Of a stretch of 64,000 bases of DNA, positions 43,964 through 53,453 are shown one piece after another. The position numbers and the translations under genes are program-made. Position 1 is the first letter of the stretch. Every line of letters begins with the position of its first letter. The DNA lies in the NCBI RefSeq assembly GCF_001420595.1, contig NZ_LJIX01000006.1, positions 3,147,058-3,211,057 on the forward strand. The letters are read 5' to 3'. The notes beneath the pieces are model-generated. The model did not search any database. It was given only the letters and a program-made list of their open reading frames with translations, and was not told the origin of the DNA. The stretch comes from Cytobacillus solani (GTDB taxonomy: Bacteria > Bacillota > Bacilli > Bacillales > Cytobacillaceae).

Positions 43964-44947
43964 TTATTTTTCCAATTCAATATCAGCGGAATAGACATGA
44001 TGAACGATCCCGTGAGAATCCTCGATCATTAGAACTCCATCATCCGTTATTCCTAATGCTTGTCCAGATATGCTTCCCGTTATCGTTCTTGCTGTAATAT
44101 TCTTCCCGATGCTGATGGCGTAGCTTTCCCAAAGAAGCTTAATTGGATAGAAACCTTGATCTAAATATAAGGAATACAGCTTTTCTAATTTTACGAGCAG
44201 AACTTTAATTAGTTCAGCCCGTTCCAGCTTCTTCCCATATTCGATCGCTAGGGAAGTTGCTATCGGTCTTAATTCCTCAGGATAGTCTTCCAACTGCTGA
44301 TTCACATTGATTCCAATTCCGATAATTATCGATTGGATACGATCTGCATCTGCCTGCATTTCCGTTAAAATACCGGTTACTTTCTTCCCATTTAGTAATA
44401 TATCATTTGGCCACTTGATTTCTGGTGTCATACCAGTCATTTCCTCAATCGCTTGGACAACTGCAACAGCAGTAATTAAAGTTAACTGTGGCGCCTTTGC
44501 AGGCGGAAGATTCGGACGTAAAATGACACTCATCCAAATACCCGTATATTTAGGCGAATGCCACTTTCGATCCATTCGTCCTCTCCCTGATAGCTGCTCT
44601 TCAGCAATAATAATTGTTCCCTCTGACGCCCCCTCAAAAACAAGGCGATGGGCTACTTTTTGAGTGGAATCAACAACATCCTCCGAATGAATATGTCTGC
44701 CCATGAATTCCGTTTTTAACCCAAGTCTTATTTCATCAGCAGTTACCCTCTCAGGAGTCTTAATAATCTTATAGCCTTTTCTTCTTACAGCTTCCAGTTC
44801 AAAGCCTTCTTTTCGCAGCTCTTCAATATGCTTCCAGACTGCCGTCCTTGAGCATCCTACTAAATCGGCTAGCGCTTGTCCCGATAAAAACTCTTCCTGA
44901 TTATTGGAAAATGCATCAAGCAGCTTTTTTCTTAGTTCTGATTGCAC
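43964..44947 (-). CDS. birA: Biotin-protein ligase / biotin operon repressor BirA
   Basis: The 327-residue protein has an N-terminal helix-turn-helix (LSGQALADLVGCSRTAVWKHI) and a ligase domain with GRGRMDRKWHSP near residue 115 and KWPNDILLNGKKVTGIL near 180. It attaches biotin to carboxylases and should repress biotin genes. GTG 44947 is preferred because the protein then begins [10 protein letters not shown], like B. subtilis BirA (MRSTLRKDL); a GTG at 44959 is closer to the ribosome site AAGGGAG. It overlaps cca by 16 bases. Confidence 0.94.
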   Translation of the reverse strand: MQSELRKKLLDAFSNNQEEFLSGQALADLVGCSRTAVWKHIEELRKEGFELEAVRRKGYKIIKTPERVTADEIRLGLKTEFMGRHIHSEDVVDSTQKVAHRLVFEGASEGTIIIAEEQLSGRGRMDRKWHSPKYTGIWMSVILRPNLPPAKAPQLTLITAVAVVQAIEEMTGMTPEIKWPNDILLNGKKVTGILTEMQADADRIQSIIIGIGINVNQQLEDYPEELRPIATSLAIEYGKKLERAELIKVLLVKLEKLYSLYLDQGFYPIKLLWESYAISIGKNITARTITGSISGQALGITDDGVLMIEDSHGIVHHVYSADIELEK

Positions 44948-46131
44948 TCGATTAGCCACTCCCTTATGGATTGATTGTGATTACTAACTTTGCGATGAAT
45001 CACAGCCTTTTCAACCATTTCTATTTTTTCCCTTATCCAAGGACCTTGCTTCTTCTGAAACCAATCCAGTAAATCATTTCCTGTCACATTAAGCTCGCTT
45101 CGTTGTTTAATTGGCAGTGTTTCATATTGTTCCAATAAGCGATCAATTCGGCTGTCTATTTCCTGATTATGTAATAAGTTATATATTCTTTCTGTTGAAA
45201 AAATTGTATTCATTCCGGCCTTATAAAGGGCTTCATCCGTCCAATCTATTTTCAATCTTATCATTAGCCATTTTACTAAGTGAATAATTTTTTTGATTTT
45301 CTTTACAGGCAGCTTCCATGTTTTCAAAAAGGAATTGATTTCATCATTATTTATTCTCAACTGATAAATAAGAAATGCCCACATTTCTTCAATTGTCAAA
45401 CTCGTAGTATCGTATTTGCACATTCGAGTTAATCCTTCTGAATAAGGAGCCATTCCAGGCAAATACATATATAATCTAGTTTCATGCAGCATTTCTAATG
45501 CATGCTTACGATTTTTTCCGACTAATAATTTTTCAAACTCAATGAGTTTTCTTTCCGTTGAAATGTGTTTGAGCAAATGAGCATATTGAATAAGCGCAGC
45601 TCTTGTTGTGGTTTCAATTTGAAAATTAAGCTGACTGAAAAACCGTACAGCACGCATCATTCTTAATGCGTCCTCGCTAAAACGCTCTTCAGCCTTCCCA
45701 ACCGTTTGAATCACCCTATTCTCTATTGCTCGTTTGCCATGAAAGGGATCAATGAACTGCCCTCTCTTATCCATCGCAATGGCATTCATCGTAAAATCTC
45801 TTCTCTTCAAGTCTTCTTCCAGTGATCGAATGAATTGTACCTCGGATGGTCTACGGCAATCTTCATATTCTGCTTCTGTACGAAAGGTTGTTACCTCATA
45901 CGTCTTCCCACTAAATAGAACAACAATTGTTCCATGTTCTACACCGACATCAATCGTTTTCGGAAAAATAGCTTGAATCTCTTGAGGAGTTGCCGATGTC
46001 GCAATATCAATGTCTGCTATATCCCTTCCGAGTAATAAATCTCTGACAGAGCCTCCAACAAAATAAGCTTCGAATCCCTCATCTTCAATTTTTGTTAGTA
46101 AGGGAACAGCAGATAAAAATGGCTCGTTCAT
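44932..46131 (-). CDS. cca: CCA-adding tRNA nucleotidyltransferase
   Basis: The 399-residue class II enzyme has [25 protein letters not shown]-type head ([11 protein letters not shown] with DIDIA acidic pair), [16 protein letters not shown] and [12 protein letters not shown], and [12 protein letters not shown] later. It builds or repairs the CCA end of tRNAs. The length equals B. subtilis Cca (397). The start overlaps the bshA stop (ATGA), with GGAGG before it. The order bshA-cca-birA is that of B. subtilis. Confidence 0.97.
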   Translation of the reverse strand: MNEPFLSAVPLLTKIEDEGFEAYFVGGSVRDLLLGRDIADIDIATSATPQEIQAIFPKTIDVGVEHGTIVVLFSGKTYEVTTFRTEAEYEDCRRPSEVQFIRSLEEDLKRRDFTMNAIAMDKRGQFIDPFHGKRAIENRVIQTVGKAEERFSEDALRMMRAVRFFSQLNFQIETTTRAALIQYAHLLKHISTERKLIEFEKLLVGKNRKHALEMLHETRLYMYLPGMAPYSEGLTRMCKYDTTSLTIEEMWAFLIYQLRINNDEINSFLKTWKLPVKKIKKIIHLVKWLMIRLKIDWTDEALYKAGMNTIFSTERIYNLLHNQEIDSRIDRLLEQYETLPIKQRSELNVTGNDLLDWFQKKQGPWIREKIEMVEKAVIHRKVSNHNQSIREWLIECNQN

Positions 46132-47276
46132 ATGTCCTCCCTATTCTTTAAAAGATCATAATAAATTTCTTCATATTGAGCTACAATAAGTCCTGAACGA
46201 AAATGAATATAAGCAGAATTTACCGCTTCCGTAGAAAATTTTTGATGAAGATTTTCATCAGTAAGCAATGAAACACCTTTTATGGCGATTGCTTCTATAT
46301 CCCCTAATTCACATAAATAGCCGTTCTTTCCATCCTTAATTACTTCTGGAATTCCGCCAACATTCGTCCCTATACACGGAACACCACAAGCCATGGCTTC
46401 TAACGCCACTAATCCAAAGCTTTCTTTTTCAGATAGTAAAAGCATAAGGTCACTGATAGAATATAATTCCTCTAGATTATCTTGCTTCCCTAGGAAGATA
46501 ACTTGATCGGCAATCCCTAATTGGCTAACAAGCTTACAAATGACCGTCATTTCTGGACCATCACCGACTAGAAGAAGCTTGGCAGGAATATCTTCTGCCA
46601 TTCTCGAAAATGCTTTCACTACATCTTGAACCCTTTTTACTGCTCGAAAATTCGAAACATGAATGACTACCTTTTCCCCTTCATTAATCCCAAACTCTTT
46701 TTTTAAATACGAAGAATTAGTTAATCGATACACACGTTCATCAATAAAATTGTAAACAACCTCGATTTCTTTATTCGGTTTGACGACATCATATGTTTGA
46801 GCGATTAAAGCATTTGATACCGCCGTTACAGCATCTGATTTTTCGATTCCGAATCGGATCGCATCCGTTAAAGTTGAATCATAGCCTAGGACTGTTATAT
46901 CTGTTCCGTGGAGGGTTGTTACAATTTTGATATCTCTATCACACATTTGTTTCGCTAAGATGGCACAAACTGCATGAGGAATGGCATAGTGCACATGTAG
47001 GAGATCCAGTTTCTCACGATTAATTACTTCCGCCATCTTACTTGCCAAGGCGATATCATATGGCGGGTACTGAAAAACAGAATATTGATTTACCTCAACT
47101 TGATGATAATAAATATTCGGATTCATTTTATTTAAACGAAAAGGAACACTTGAAGAAATGAAATGAATTTCATGTCCTCTTTCCGCAAGCATTTTTCCTA
47201 ACTCTGTTGCGATTGCACCTGATCCCCCAACAGTTGGGTAACAGGTAATGCCGATTTTTAATTTTTTCTCTTTCAT
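46128..47276 (-). CDS. bshA: N-acetyl-alpha-D-glucosaminyl L-malate synthase BshA
   Basis: The 382-residue GT4 glycosyltransferase opens [19 protein letters not shown] and carries [23 protein letters not shown], the EX7E-like [19 protein letters not shown] motif near residue 285 and [11 protein letters not shown]. BshA makes GlcNAc-malate from UDP-GlcNAc and malate, the first step of bacillithiol synthesis. It overlaps bshB1 by four bases. The GT4 call is firm and the context with bshB1 supports BshA. Confidence 0.95.
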   Translation of the reverse strand: MKEKKLKIGITCYPTVGGSGAIATELGKMLAERGHEIHFISSSVPFRLNKMNPNIYYHQVEVNQYSVFQYPPYDIALASKMAEVINREKLDLLHVHYAIPHAVCAILAKQMCDRDIKIVTTLHGTDITVLGYDSTLTDAIRFGIEKSDAVTAVSNALIAQTYDVVKPNKEIEVVYNFIDERVYRLTNSSYLKKEFGINEGEKVVIHVSNFRAVKRVQDVVKAFSRMAEDIPAKLLLVGDGPEMTVICKLVSQLGIADQVIFLGKQDNLEELYSISDLMLLLSEKESFGLVALEAMACGVPCIGTNVGGIPEVIKDGKNGYLCELGDIEAIAIKGVSLLTDENLHQKFSTEAVNSAYIHFRSGLIVAQYEEIYYDLLKNREDI

Positions 47277-47989
47277 AACTCTTCTCCAAATAAATCATCA
47301 TTCATAATTAGCGGTTTATTTTGTTTAAAACCTTCCGCATATGTAATACCCACTTGGCTGCCAAAAAGTCTTTCCCTTGCTTCAATCATGTCAACATAAC
47401 CGTTTACTAATGGCGTATTAAAGGATTGAGCTGTTTTTGTAAATTGGCTTTTATACGCTTGTAAGCTAGCTATCTTTTTATCCATATAGGAAGATACATC
47501 GACAACAAAATCAGGTTCAAGAAATCCATTGATCATATAAAAAAATAGATTTTTCACCTTATGGGGAGGAATCCCATCCTCTGGATCATAATTCTTTATG
47601 CCTGCAGAAAATACAGCCTCCTTAACCAAGCGGGCACAGCCGCCATGATCTGGGTGGCGATCCTTATAATATGGAGCAAACACAATAGCCGGCTGATATT
47701 TACGAATTACACGAACAGCTTTTTTTATGTATTCCTGATTATGAAAAAGTCCCCTATCAGGTAAATCAAGTGTTTCCCTTGTAACAACTCCTAGGATTTC
47801 TGCCGCTTCTTTTGCTTCCATTTGCCTAATTTCAACCGTTCCGTTTGATGACAGCTCCGCTTTTGTTAAATCACATATCCCTATTTTCTTTCCATTCTCT
47901 GCATATTTTGCAATGGAACCACCCATGCCTATTTCAACATCATCTGCATGTGCGCCAAATGCAAGTATATCAAGCTTGATCTGCTCCAT
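47273..47989 (-). CDS. bshB1: Bacillithiol biosynthesis deacetylase BshB1
   Basis: The 238-residue LmbE/PIG-L-type deacetylase has the zinc motif [12 protein letters not shown] near residue 12 and [12 protein letters not shown] near residue 108. It deacetylates GlcNAc-malate. ATG 47989 is chosen with AGTGGTG six bases upstream; the open frame to 48010 lacks a site. It overlaps mgsA by 20 bases. Together with bshA it gives two of the three bacillithiol steps; bshC is not in the window. Confidence 0.94.
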   Translation of the reverse strand: MEQIKLDILAFGAHADDVEIGMGGSIAKYAENGKKIGICDLTKAELSSNGTVEIRQMEAKEAAEILGVVTRETLDLPDRGLFHNQEYIKKAVRVIRKYQPAIVFAPYYKDRHPDHGGCARLVKEAVFSAGIKNYDPEDGIPPHKVKNLFFYMINGFLEPDFVVDVSSYMDKKIASLQAYKSQFTKTAQSFNTPLVNGYVDMIEARERLFGSQVGITYAEGFKQNKPLIMNDDLFGEEL

Positions 47990-48401
47990 TTGTTTCACCA
48001 CTTCTTCCATTCACAATCGTTCTCCAAGCTAAATCTCCTCGTTCAAGCCCTTTGATTAATATCTCTGCTGTTCCAAGATTTGTCGCAAGCGGCACAGAAT
48101 ATACATCACATAACCGAATTAACGCACTAATATCAGGCTCATGTGGCTGTGATGTTAAAGGGTCACGAAAAAAAATGACAATATCCATTTTATTATTCGC
48201 AACCAATGCGCCGATTTCTTGGTCGCCTCCATACGGACCAGATTGAAAGCGATGAACATCCAGGCCTGCTTCATTAATTATTCTTAAACCTGTCGTTCCA
48301 GTAGCAAAAAGATGATGCTTAGACAATATATCTTTATAAGCAGTCGTAAAGCTGACGAGATGGTCTTTCTTCTTATCATGAGCAATTAAAGCTATATTCA
48401 T
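47970..48401 (-). CDS. mgsA: Methylglyoxal synthase
   Basis: The 143-residue protein begins [15 protein letters not shown] and has the [25 protein letters not shown] and [14 protein letters not shown] segments of the family, with the catalytic aspartates in the GDQ and RDPL motifs. It turns dihydroxyacetone phosphate into methylglyoxal, relieving phosphate stress. ATG 48401 has GGAGGG seven bases upstream; an in-frame codon at 48419 overlaps dapB. It lies between dapB and bshB1 as in B. subtilis. Confidence 0.96.
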   Translation of the reverse strand: MNIALIAHDKKKDHLVSFTTAYKDILSKHHLFATGTTGLRIINEAGLDVHRFQSGPYGGDQEIGALVANNKMDIVIFFRDPLTSQPHEPDISALIRLCDVYSVPLATNLGTAEILIKGLERGDLAWRTIVNGRSGETNGADQA

Positions 48402-48415
48402 CGTTTTGCCCTCCA

Positions 48416-49216
48416 TCATTCAATAATGTTTTCTAGCCCGTATATGAGCGTATCTATTTTCATCACTGTATCTACAGCCAGCTTTACACCAGACATGAAT
48501 GAAGCACGGTTATATGAGTCATGACGAATGGTTAGCGTCTGTCCGGTCGCTCCAAACATTACTTGCTGATGGGCAATTAATCCAGGCAAACGGACAGAAT
48601 GAATACGCATACCATCAAAATCGGCACCTCTTGCACCAGCTATCGTTTCCTTTTCATTTAGGTGTCCTTGCTGCTTAGCCTCTCTTACTTCTGCGATCAT
48701 TTCTGCAGTTTTCACTGCTGTTCCAGAAGGAGCATCTAGCTTTTCATCATGATGTAATTCAATGATTTCCACATCGTTAAAATACTTACCTGCTAATTGG
48801 GCAAATTTCATCATAAGAACGGCTCCAATCGCAAAATTAGGCGCGATAATACAGCCAAGACCCTTTTCCTTGCAAATGGCTTCAAGCTCATTTACGTTCT
48901 CTTTTGTAAACCCAGTTGTTCCCACCACAGGTCTCACTCCGTATGATAGTGCTGTCTTTGTATGCAGCATCCCAAATTCAGGAGTGGTTAAAACAATAAG
49001 AACATCAGCTTCCACCTTTTGAAAGCATTCTTCTATATTCGAATAAACAGGAATATCCAGCCCTGAAAACCCGTCAAAATCACTTAAAGATCCACCATCA
49101 TTTTTATGATCAACAACAGCAACTAAATGAAAATTATCTGTTTGTTGTACAAGTCTGACCGCCTCTCTCCCCATACGTCCACGGGGACCAGCAATGACAA
49201 TCTTAATATCCCTCAT
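48416..49216 (-). CDS. dapB: 4-hydroxy-tetrahydrodipicolinate reductase
   Basis: The 266-residue protein has the nucleotide loop [40 protein letters not shown] and [16 protein letters not shown] (the catalytic HH...K region). DapB uses NAD(P)H in lysine and diaminopimelate synthesis, which also feeds dipicolinate in spores. Length equals B. subtilis DapB (267). It lies 12 bases from ypjD and 14 bases before the mgsA start codon. Confidence 0.97.
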   Translation of the reverse strand: MRDIKIVIAGPRGRMGREAVRLVQQTDNFHLVAVVDHKNDGGSLSDFDGFSGLDIPVYSNIEECFQKVEADVLIVLTTPEFGMLHTKTALSYGVRPVVGTTGFTKENVNELEAICKEKGLGCIIAPNFAIGAVLMMKFAQLAGKYFNDVEIIELHHDEKLDAPSGTAVKTAEMIAEVREAKQQGHLNEKETIAGARGADFDGMRIHSVRLPGLIAHQQVMFGATGQTLTIRHDSYNRASFMSGVKLAVDTVMKIDTLIYGLENIIE

Positions 49217-49228
49217 TATATTACTCCT

Positions 49229-49558
49229 CTACTCTTTGATTCTCGTCCATCGGTCCTTATCCCGGGTGTTGAATTTGTTCATTACTAGATCATGTGCTTT
49301 CTCCAGATCAATATTTAAAGAATTTGCAAGGCAAATGAGAACAAACAGCATATCACCCATTTCTTCTTCAATTGCTTTATCTTTCTCAGACGATTTCTTT
49401 GGCTTCTCACCGTATTGGTGATTGATTTCCCGAGCAAGCTCACCAAGCTCCTCAGTCATTCTTGCTAGCATCGCAAGCGGGCTGAAATAACCCTCTTTAA
49501 ATTGACCAATGTATTCATCAACTTCTGTTTGAAGCTCTTTCATTGTTTTTTCTTTCAA
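49229..49558 (-). CDS. ypjD: MazG-like nucleotide pyrophosphohydrolase (YpjD)
   Basis: The 109-residue protein has the MazG pattern with MTEELGELAREINHQYG near residue 34 and the acidic EEEMGDMLFVLICLAN set that binds magnesium. It probably hydrolyses non-canonical nucleoside triphosphates. The start is TTG 49558, ten bases after GGAG, giving MKEKTMKELQ, like B. subtilis YpjD (MSDKTMKDIQ). It is the first gene of the ypjD-dapB-mgsA-bsh-cca-birA operon. Confidence 0.93.
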   Translation of the reverse strand: MKEKTMKELQTEVDEYIGQFKEGYFSPLAMLARMTEELGELAREINHQYGEKPKKSSEKDKAIEEEMGDMLFVLICLANSLNIDLEKAHDLVMNKFNTRDKDRWTRIKE

Positions 49559-49742
49559 TTATTCCACTCTCCATTTTAATGCTTTGAAAATTGATTCATT
49601 TGCCTTCTTTCATGTTAGCTAATCAACGGTTCTTTTACAAACATTTTTGCCCTCGCTTGATTCCTTTAATGAACAAACTTGACTTTCCTATTCCATTACA
49701 TGCACAATTATCTAAGTGAAATTTTGGTAGTGGAGGGTTTAT

Positions 49743-50615
49743 ATGAAAATTGGACTTAAACTTAAAAATATTATCTTTATCCTTCTTGGATCAATCATTT
49801 TTTCATTTGGGATTGTACATTTTAATATGCAAAATAATTTGGCTGAGGGTGGCTTTACTGGAATTACATTACTTCTATACTTCCTTTTCAAATGGGATCC
49901 TTCTTACACGAATTTACTCTTAAACATCCCACTTTTCTTTATTGGATGGAAATTGCTAGGGCGGAACGCCTTTTTGTATACTATAATCGGAACAGTCAGC
50001 GTTTCAGTCTTTTTATGGATTTTCCAGCGCTATCAAATTAACATGCCGCTGAACGAGGATTTAACATTAGCCGCTTTATTTGCCGGGGTTTTTATTGGTG
50101 TTGGACTTGGTATTATCTTCCGCTTTGGCGGTACAACTGGCGGGGTTGATATTATCGCCCGTTTAGTAAATAAATATGCTGGGGTGAGCATGGGGAAAAC
50201 AATGTTTATGTTTGATGCAGTTGTTATTACTCTCTCTTTAATTTTCTACCTGTCCTATCAAGAAGCCATGTATACGCTTGTTTGCGTTTTTGTCGGTGCA
50301 AGAGTGATTGATTTCATGCAGGAAGGAGCCTATTCTGCTAGAGGGGCAATGATCATTTCAGATCTCAATGAAGAAATTGCCGCTAAAATTATGAATGAAA
50401 TGGAAAGAGGAGTAACTGTTTTAAAGGGGCACGGCTCTTTTACAAAAAAAGAACGAGAAGTCCTATATTGTGTTGTAGGGAAAAATGAAATTGTCCGGTT
50501 GAAGAATGTCATTACATCCGTTGACCCACATGCATTTGTCTCCGTTAGCGTTGTTCATGACGTCCTTGGAGAAGGGTTCACATTAGATGAAAACAAAAAA
50601 CCACTCGAACATTAA
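49743..50615 (+). CDS. ypjC: YitT-family membrane protein (YpjC-like)
   Basis: The 290-residue protein has five to six N-terminal membrane helices with the GTTGGVDIIARLVNKY motif of the YitT family near residue 133, and a C-terminal DUF2179 domain (REVLYCVVGKNEI and VSVVHDVLGEGF). It is the divergent neighbour of ypjD, as in B. subtilis. Transport substrate is unknown. GGAGGG precedes the ATG. A shortened intergenic repeat and a terminator follow. Confidence 0.92.
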   Translation: MKIGLKLKNIIFILLGSIIFSFGIVHFNMQNNLAEGGFTGITLLLYFLFKWDPSYTNLLLNIPLFFIGWKLLGRNAFLYTIIGTVSVSVFLWIFQRYQINMPLNEDLTLAALFAGVFIGVGLGIIFRFGGTTGGVDIIARLVNKYAGVSMGKTMFMFDAVVITLSLIFYLSYQEAMYTLVCVFVGARVIDFMQEGAYSARGAMIISDLNEEIAAKIMNEMERGVTVLKGHGSFTKKEREVLYCVVGKNEIVRLKNVITSVDPHAFVSVSVVHDVLGEGFTLDENKKPLEH

Positions 50616-50625
50616 TCCATTGAAA

Positions 50626-50656
50626 CTGTTCAGCCTCGACAAGGATAAGACAAAAG
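50626..50656. repeat. Fragment of the hairpin-forming intergenic repeat
   Basis: ACTGTTCAGCCTCGACAAG followed by ATAAGACAA repeats the left part of the element at 36276-36304. Only about 30 bases remain. Confidence 0.65.
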
Positions 50657-50680
50657 AAAACCAGCCAAGTGGCTGGTTTT
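50657..50680. terminator. Terminator between ypjC and the zinc peptidase gene
   Basis: AAAACCAGCC pairs with GGCTGGTTTT around AAGT; both flanks allow termination on either strand. The convergent peptidase gene ends at its right arm. Confidence 0.88.
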
Positions 50681-51359
50681 AATCATTTCTTTGCATACCA
50701 GTATAAATTAGAATTAAACGAAGCAGTTCCATCACTGCTACTGCTGCTGCAGCTACATAAGTGAGAGCTGCCGCGTTTAGAACCTTTTTGGTCTCTCTTT
50801 CTTCATCATTTCGAATGACGCCAAGTGAAACCACCTGATCCATCGCTCGATTGGATGCATTAAATTCGACCGGTAAGGTAATAAGCTGAAAAACAACAGC
50901 AGCTGCCATAAAGATAATCCCTAATAAAACAAAGCCGCTGTAGCCTGCAAGAAATCCAATCATAATTAATATCCAGGAAAAGTTAGACCCGAGATTTGCA
51001 ACCGGGACAAGCGCATGGCGGAATCTTAAAAACGCATAATCCTGCTGATCCTGTATCGCATGACCAACTTCATGTGCTGCTATTGCTGCAGCTGCAACAG
51101 AATGTCCATGATAATTTGCTGAAGAAAGACGGATAGTCTTTGAACGAGGATCATAATGATCTGTTAAATGTCCTCTTGTCTCTTCTATTCCAACATGGAA
51201 TAAACCATTTGCATCTAGTATCTTTCTCGCTACTTCTTCCCCCCTCATATGGGATGAAGATGAGACTTTTGAATACTTTGCATAAGAGCCCTTTACTCTA
51301 AATTGTGCCCAAAGGGGCACTAAAATGATGATAGCGAAGTAAATAAGGTATCCACCCAT
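50679..51359 (-). CDS. YugP-like membrane zinc metallopeptidase
   Basis: The 226-residue protein has an N-terminal membrane helix, the zinc motif HEVGH in AAAAIAAHEVGHAIQDQ near residue 100, a DHYDPRSKTIRLS stretch before it and three further helices. This is the neutral zinc metallopeptidase family related to B. subtilis YugP. It probably cuts membrane or envelope proteins. GGGAGG precedes the ATG. It is an extra gene between ypjC and ypjB compared with the B. subtilis order that I recall. Confidence 0.92.
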   Translation of the reverse strand: MGGYLIYFAIIILVPLWAQFRVKGSYAKYSKVSSSSHMRGEEVARKILDANGLFHVGIEETRGHLTDHYDPRSKTIRLSSANYHGHSVAAAAIAAHEVGHAIQDQQDYAFLRFRHALVPVANLGSNFSWILIMIGFLAGYSGFVLLGIIFMAAAVVFQLITLPVEFNASNRAMDQVVSLGVIRNDEERETKKVLNAAALTYVAAAAVAVMELLRLILIYTGMQRND

Positions 51360-51428
51360 AATTAACCTCCCATTTCCGCTAATTCTAGTTGTTTTTTTAT
51401 ATTGTACACTTGCTGAAATATGAAGTCA

Positions 51429-52217
51429 CTATTTTTGCCCTCTTGAACGGTTCTTTTCCTTTTGCTGGTCCCCCTTATACTTTCTCCAGCCAACATAAGA
51501 CAATGTAAGAATAATAATGCTGCCTGTTGAAATAATCACCCACCAGAGAGATGGATCTGCTTCATCATCAGACATTTCATCAAATAAAAGCTGTAAATCA
51601 GCTTCGAGCGCCTCAAGTTCCTGCTGTGTCCCTTCATCAGCCAACACTTGAGGACGGTAACGATCGATATAATCAATACGAGTATCTAATCTTTGAATAC
51701 GTTCCCCAGTTACATTAATTTTCATACTTGGATAAATAACATCATATAAAGACAAAAAAGTATTAAATTTCGATTGAAAATGTTCTTTATCTCCGTTGTA
51801 GACTGCCTCTTTCATTTCTCCAAATACAGTCATAATCGGGGCTTCCATTTCTGTCCATAAAGGCTGATTTTGAGAGGAAATGGCATCCATAACGAGTCTA
51901 AACTTTGTTACACGATTGATTTTCTCATTATGATTAATGGTGGCATTAGCGGTAGCTTGTACCGCTTCATCATGAGAAACAGTAAGGATTCGCATCTCAT
52001 CAGAAGTCAATATGCTAACTTGTCCTGATGTTGCACGAAATTGATCTGAAAAATAATCTAGAAGCTTTTTGGCATCCTCATATCGATGAAGCTTGACCAT
52101 TTGCAGTGCTTCATCTGATAATTGATCCAATCTATCAATAGATGAGGTTTCTTCCGCATATCCTGCTATAGGCAATAGAAGAAAAATCATGATTGCAATC
52201 ATTATTCTGGATTTCAT
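51429..52217 (-). CDS. ypjB: Sporulation protein YpjB
   Basis: The 262-residue protein has a signal peptide (residues 3-21, MIAIMIFLLLPIAGYAEE), a helical outside domain and a C-terminal membrane helix (about 223-245) followed by a basic end. LDQLSDEALQMVKLHRYEDAKKLL and FSRLVMDA-like segments (KFRLVMDAI) match YpjB, whose loss lowers sporulation in B. subtilis. It lies 108 bases behind ypjA, in the same direction. Confidence 0.9.
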   Translation of the reverse strand: MKSRIMIAIMIFLLLPIAGYAEETSSIDRLDQLSDEALQMVKLHRYEDAKKLLDYFSDQFRATSGQVSILTSDEMRILTVSHDEAVQATANATINHNEKINRVTKFRLVMDAISSQNQPLWTEMEAPIMTVFGEMKEAVYNGDKEHFQSKFNTFLSLYDVIYPSMKINVTGERIQRLDTRIDYIDRYRPQVLADEGTQQELEALEADLQLLFDEMSDDEADPSLWWVIISTGSIIILTLSYVGWRKYKGDQQKEKNRSRGQK

Positions 52218-52325
52218 ACTTGTCCCCCCTCAAATTACTATTAAATATGTATGAGAGATGGGACAAGGATAGACCAGAAATCCATTTTCGGTTGTTTAAA
52301 TTCTATTATCTAGTAGTATTAGCAG

Positions 52326-52919
52326 TTATTTAATTTCTAGTTGAAAACGATTTTTTTTAATCGTCAAAAAGTAAGTGATCCCTAAAGAAAATACACTTAG
52401 CCAAAATGTAAAATAGCCAATTTGTGGAGTATATAAGTCCAAAATCGTGTAGCGCGGAAGCATAAAAAACACATAATCAATGACATCATTATGCAGCGTC
52501 CAAATACCTGTAACAACAAGATGCCACGTTTTTACACGGTAAAAAGGCGCATATAGCATTCCCTGTATAGCCATTGCCCCATGAGAGAATATAAGCATCA
52601 ATGCTATCCAATCAAGCTCTCCGGTCACTTGGAATACTAATAAATTCATTACAACAGCCCAGATGCCATATTTAATTAACGTTACGATTGCCAAAGCTTC
52701 AAATAATGGCCAATTTTTTCCTAACAGAAAAGCAATTAAAACAAATACAAAGAATAGGCTTGCGGTCGGACTGTCAGGTACAAAAGGCAAGAATATTGCA
52801 GGTGTATCAACCAGCTGCCATTTATACCAAATATACCCGTATATCGTTCCTGCACTATTGATAACTAACAGTAGCCATAATACAGCTTTATTTCCTAAAA
52901 CAGGATAAATCCACTTCAT
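52326..52919 (-). CDS. ypjA: YpjA-like membrane protein (DUF1405)
   Basis: The 197-residue protein has five to six membrane helices. FLPFVPDSPTASLFF and HNDVIDYVFFMLPRY are the DUF1405 signatures, the latter carrying conserved acidic and histidine residues. Function is not known. In B. subtilis ypjA follows qcrC; here about 530 bases of repeats lie between the two, so it probably has its own promoter. Confidence 0.92.
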   Translation of the reverse strand: MKWIYPVLGNKAVLWLLLVINSAGTIYGYIWYKWQLVDTPAIFLPFVPDSPTASLFFVFVLIAFLLGKNWPLFEALAIVTLIKYGIWAVVMNLLVFQVTGELDWIALMLIFSHGAMAIQGMLYAPFYRVKTWHLVVTGIWTLHNDVIDYVFFMLPRYTILDLYTPQIGYFTFWLSVFSLGITYFLTIKKNRFQLEIK

Positions 52920-53000
52920 GATTGTCCTCTTCTCTATATATGTTTATTTTCTTCATTATTTTACCATAGAGGCCTGAACAATATATGCACGCAAACTAAA

Positions 53001-53413
53001 AAAAGCGGAAGCGCCTTCGGAACAAGCAAAACCCGCTTGTTCCTGCGAGGAATATTCAAGAAAGTTTGCATTGGTGCTCACCCCCGACAAGCACAAGACG
53101 AGCCTCACGGAAAGGTGTTCTTTACCTTTCTGTGAGGCTTGATCGAAATGTGGAGGCGACTGTCCAGGGACGACTGCATAAGACAAGACCTGTAAGAAGG
53201 TGTATTTCCTTCTGAAAGGGATTGGCTTATGACACGAGTCCTTAGGAGCCGCAACTAGACAAGCTTGTGACCTCGAGGTCGACAAAAGCGCGACATCCTC
53301 CTAAAAGCTTCACTTTTAGTCGTGCGATGCATCGCTGACGAAGCTTTCCTTGTCCTGTCGCATTGTCGACACTAGTACTTCCTGTACGTCGGGGGTAGGC
53401 TGCTTGCGCTAGA
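53001..53413. repeat. Composite of hairpin-forming intergenic repeats
   Basis: The ypjA-qcrC gap has AAAAGCGGAAGCGCCT at its left, CCCGACAAGCACAAGACGAGC with a hairpin (GCCTCACGGAAAGG / CCTTTCTGTGAGGC at 53102-53138), then GGAGGCGACTGTCCAGG, ATAAGACAAGACC, a second hairpin around GAAGG / CCTTC and TTGGCTTATGACAC, TTAGGAGCCGCAACTAGACAA, and a right part with AAAGCTTC / GAAGCTTT arms. These blocks repeat those at 36263-36384. No gene is seen; a 109-codon minus-strand frame across it is not credible. Confidence 0.75.
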
Positions 53414-53416
53414 CAA

Positions 53417-53445
53417 AATAAAAAAGCTGACGAATCAACGTCAGC
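53417..53445 (-). terminator. Rho-independent terminator of qcrABC
   Basis: On the minus strand GCTGACG pairs with CGTCAGC around TTGATT and is followed by a T run. It lies nine bases behind the qcrC stop. Confidence 0.9.
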
Positions 53446-53453
53446 CTTGTTAT

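Noticed and set aside
52956-53285. 109-codon minus-strand ORF in the ypjA-qcrC gap
   Set aside because: It is made of the intergenic repeat and its hairpins; no family resemblance and no ribosome site.
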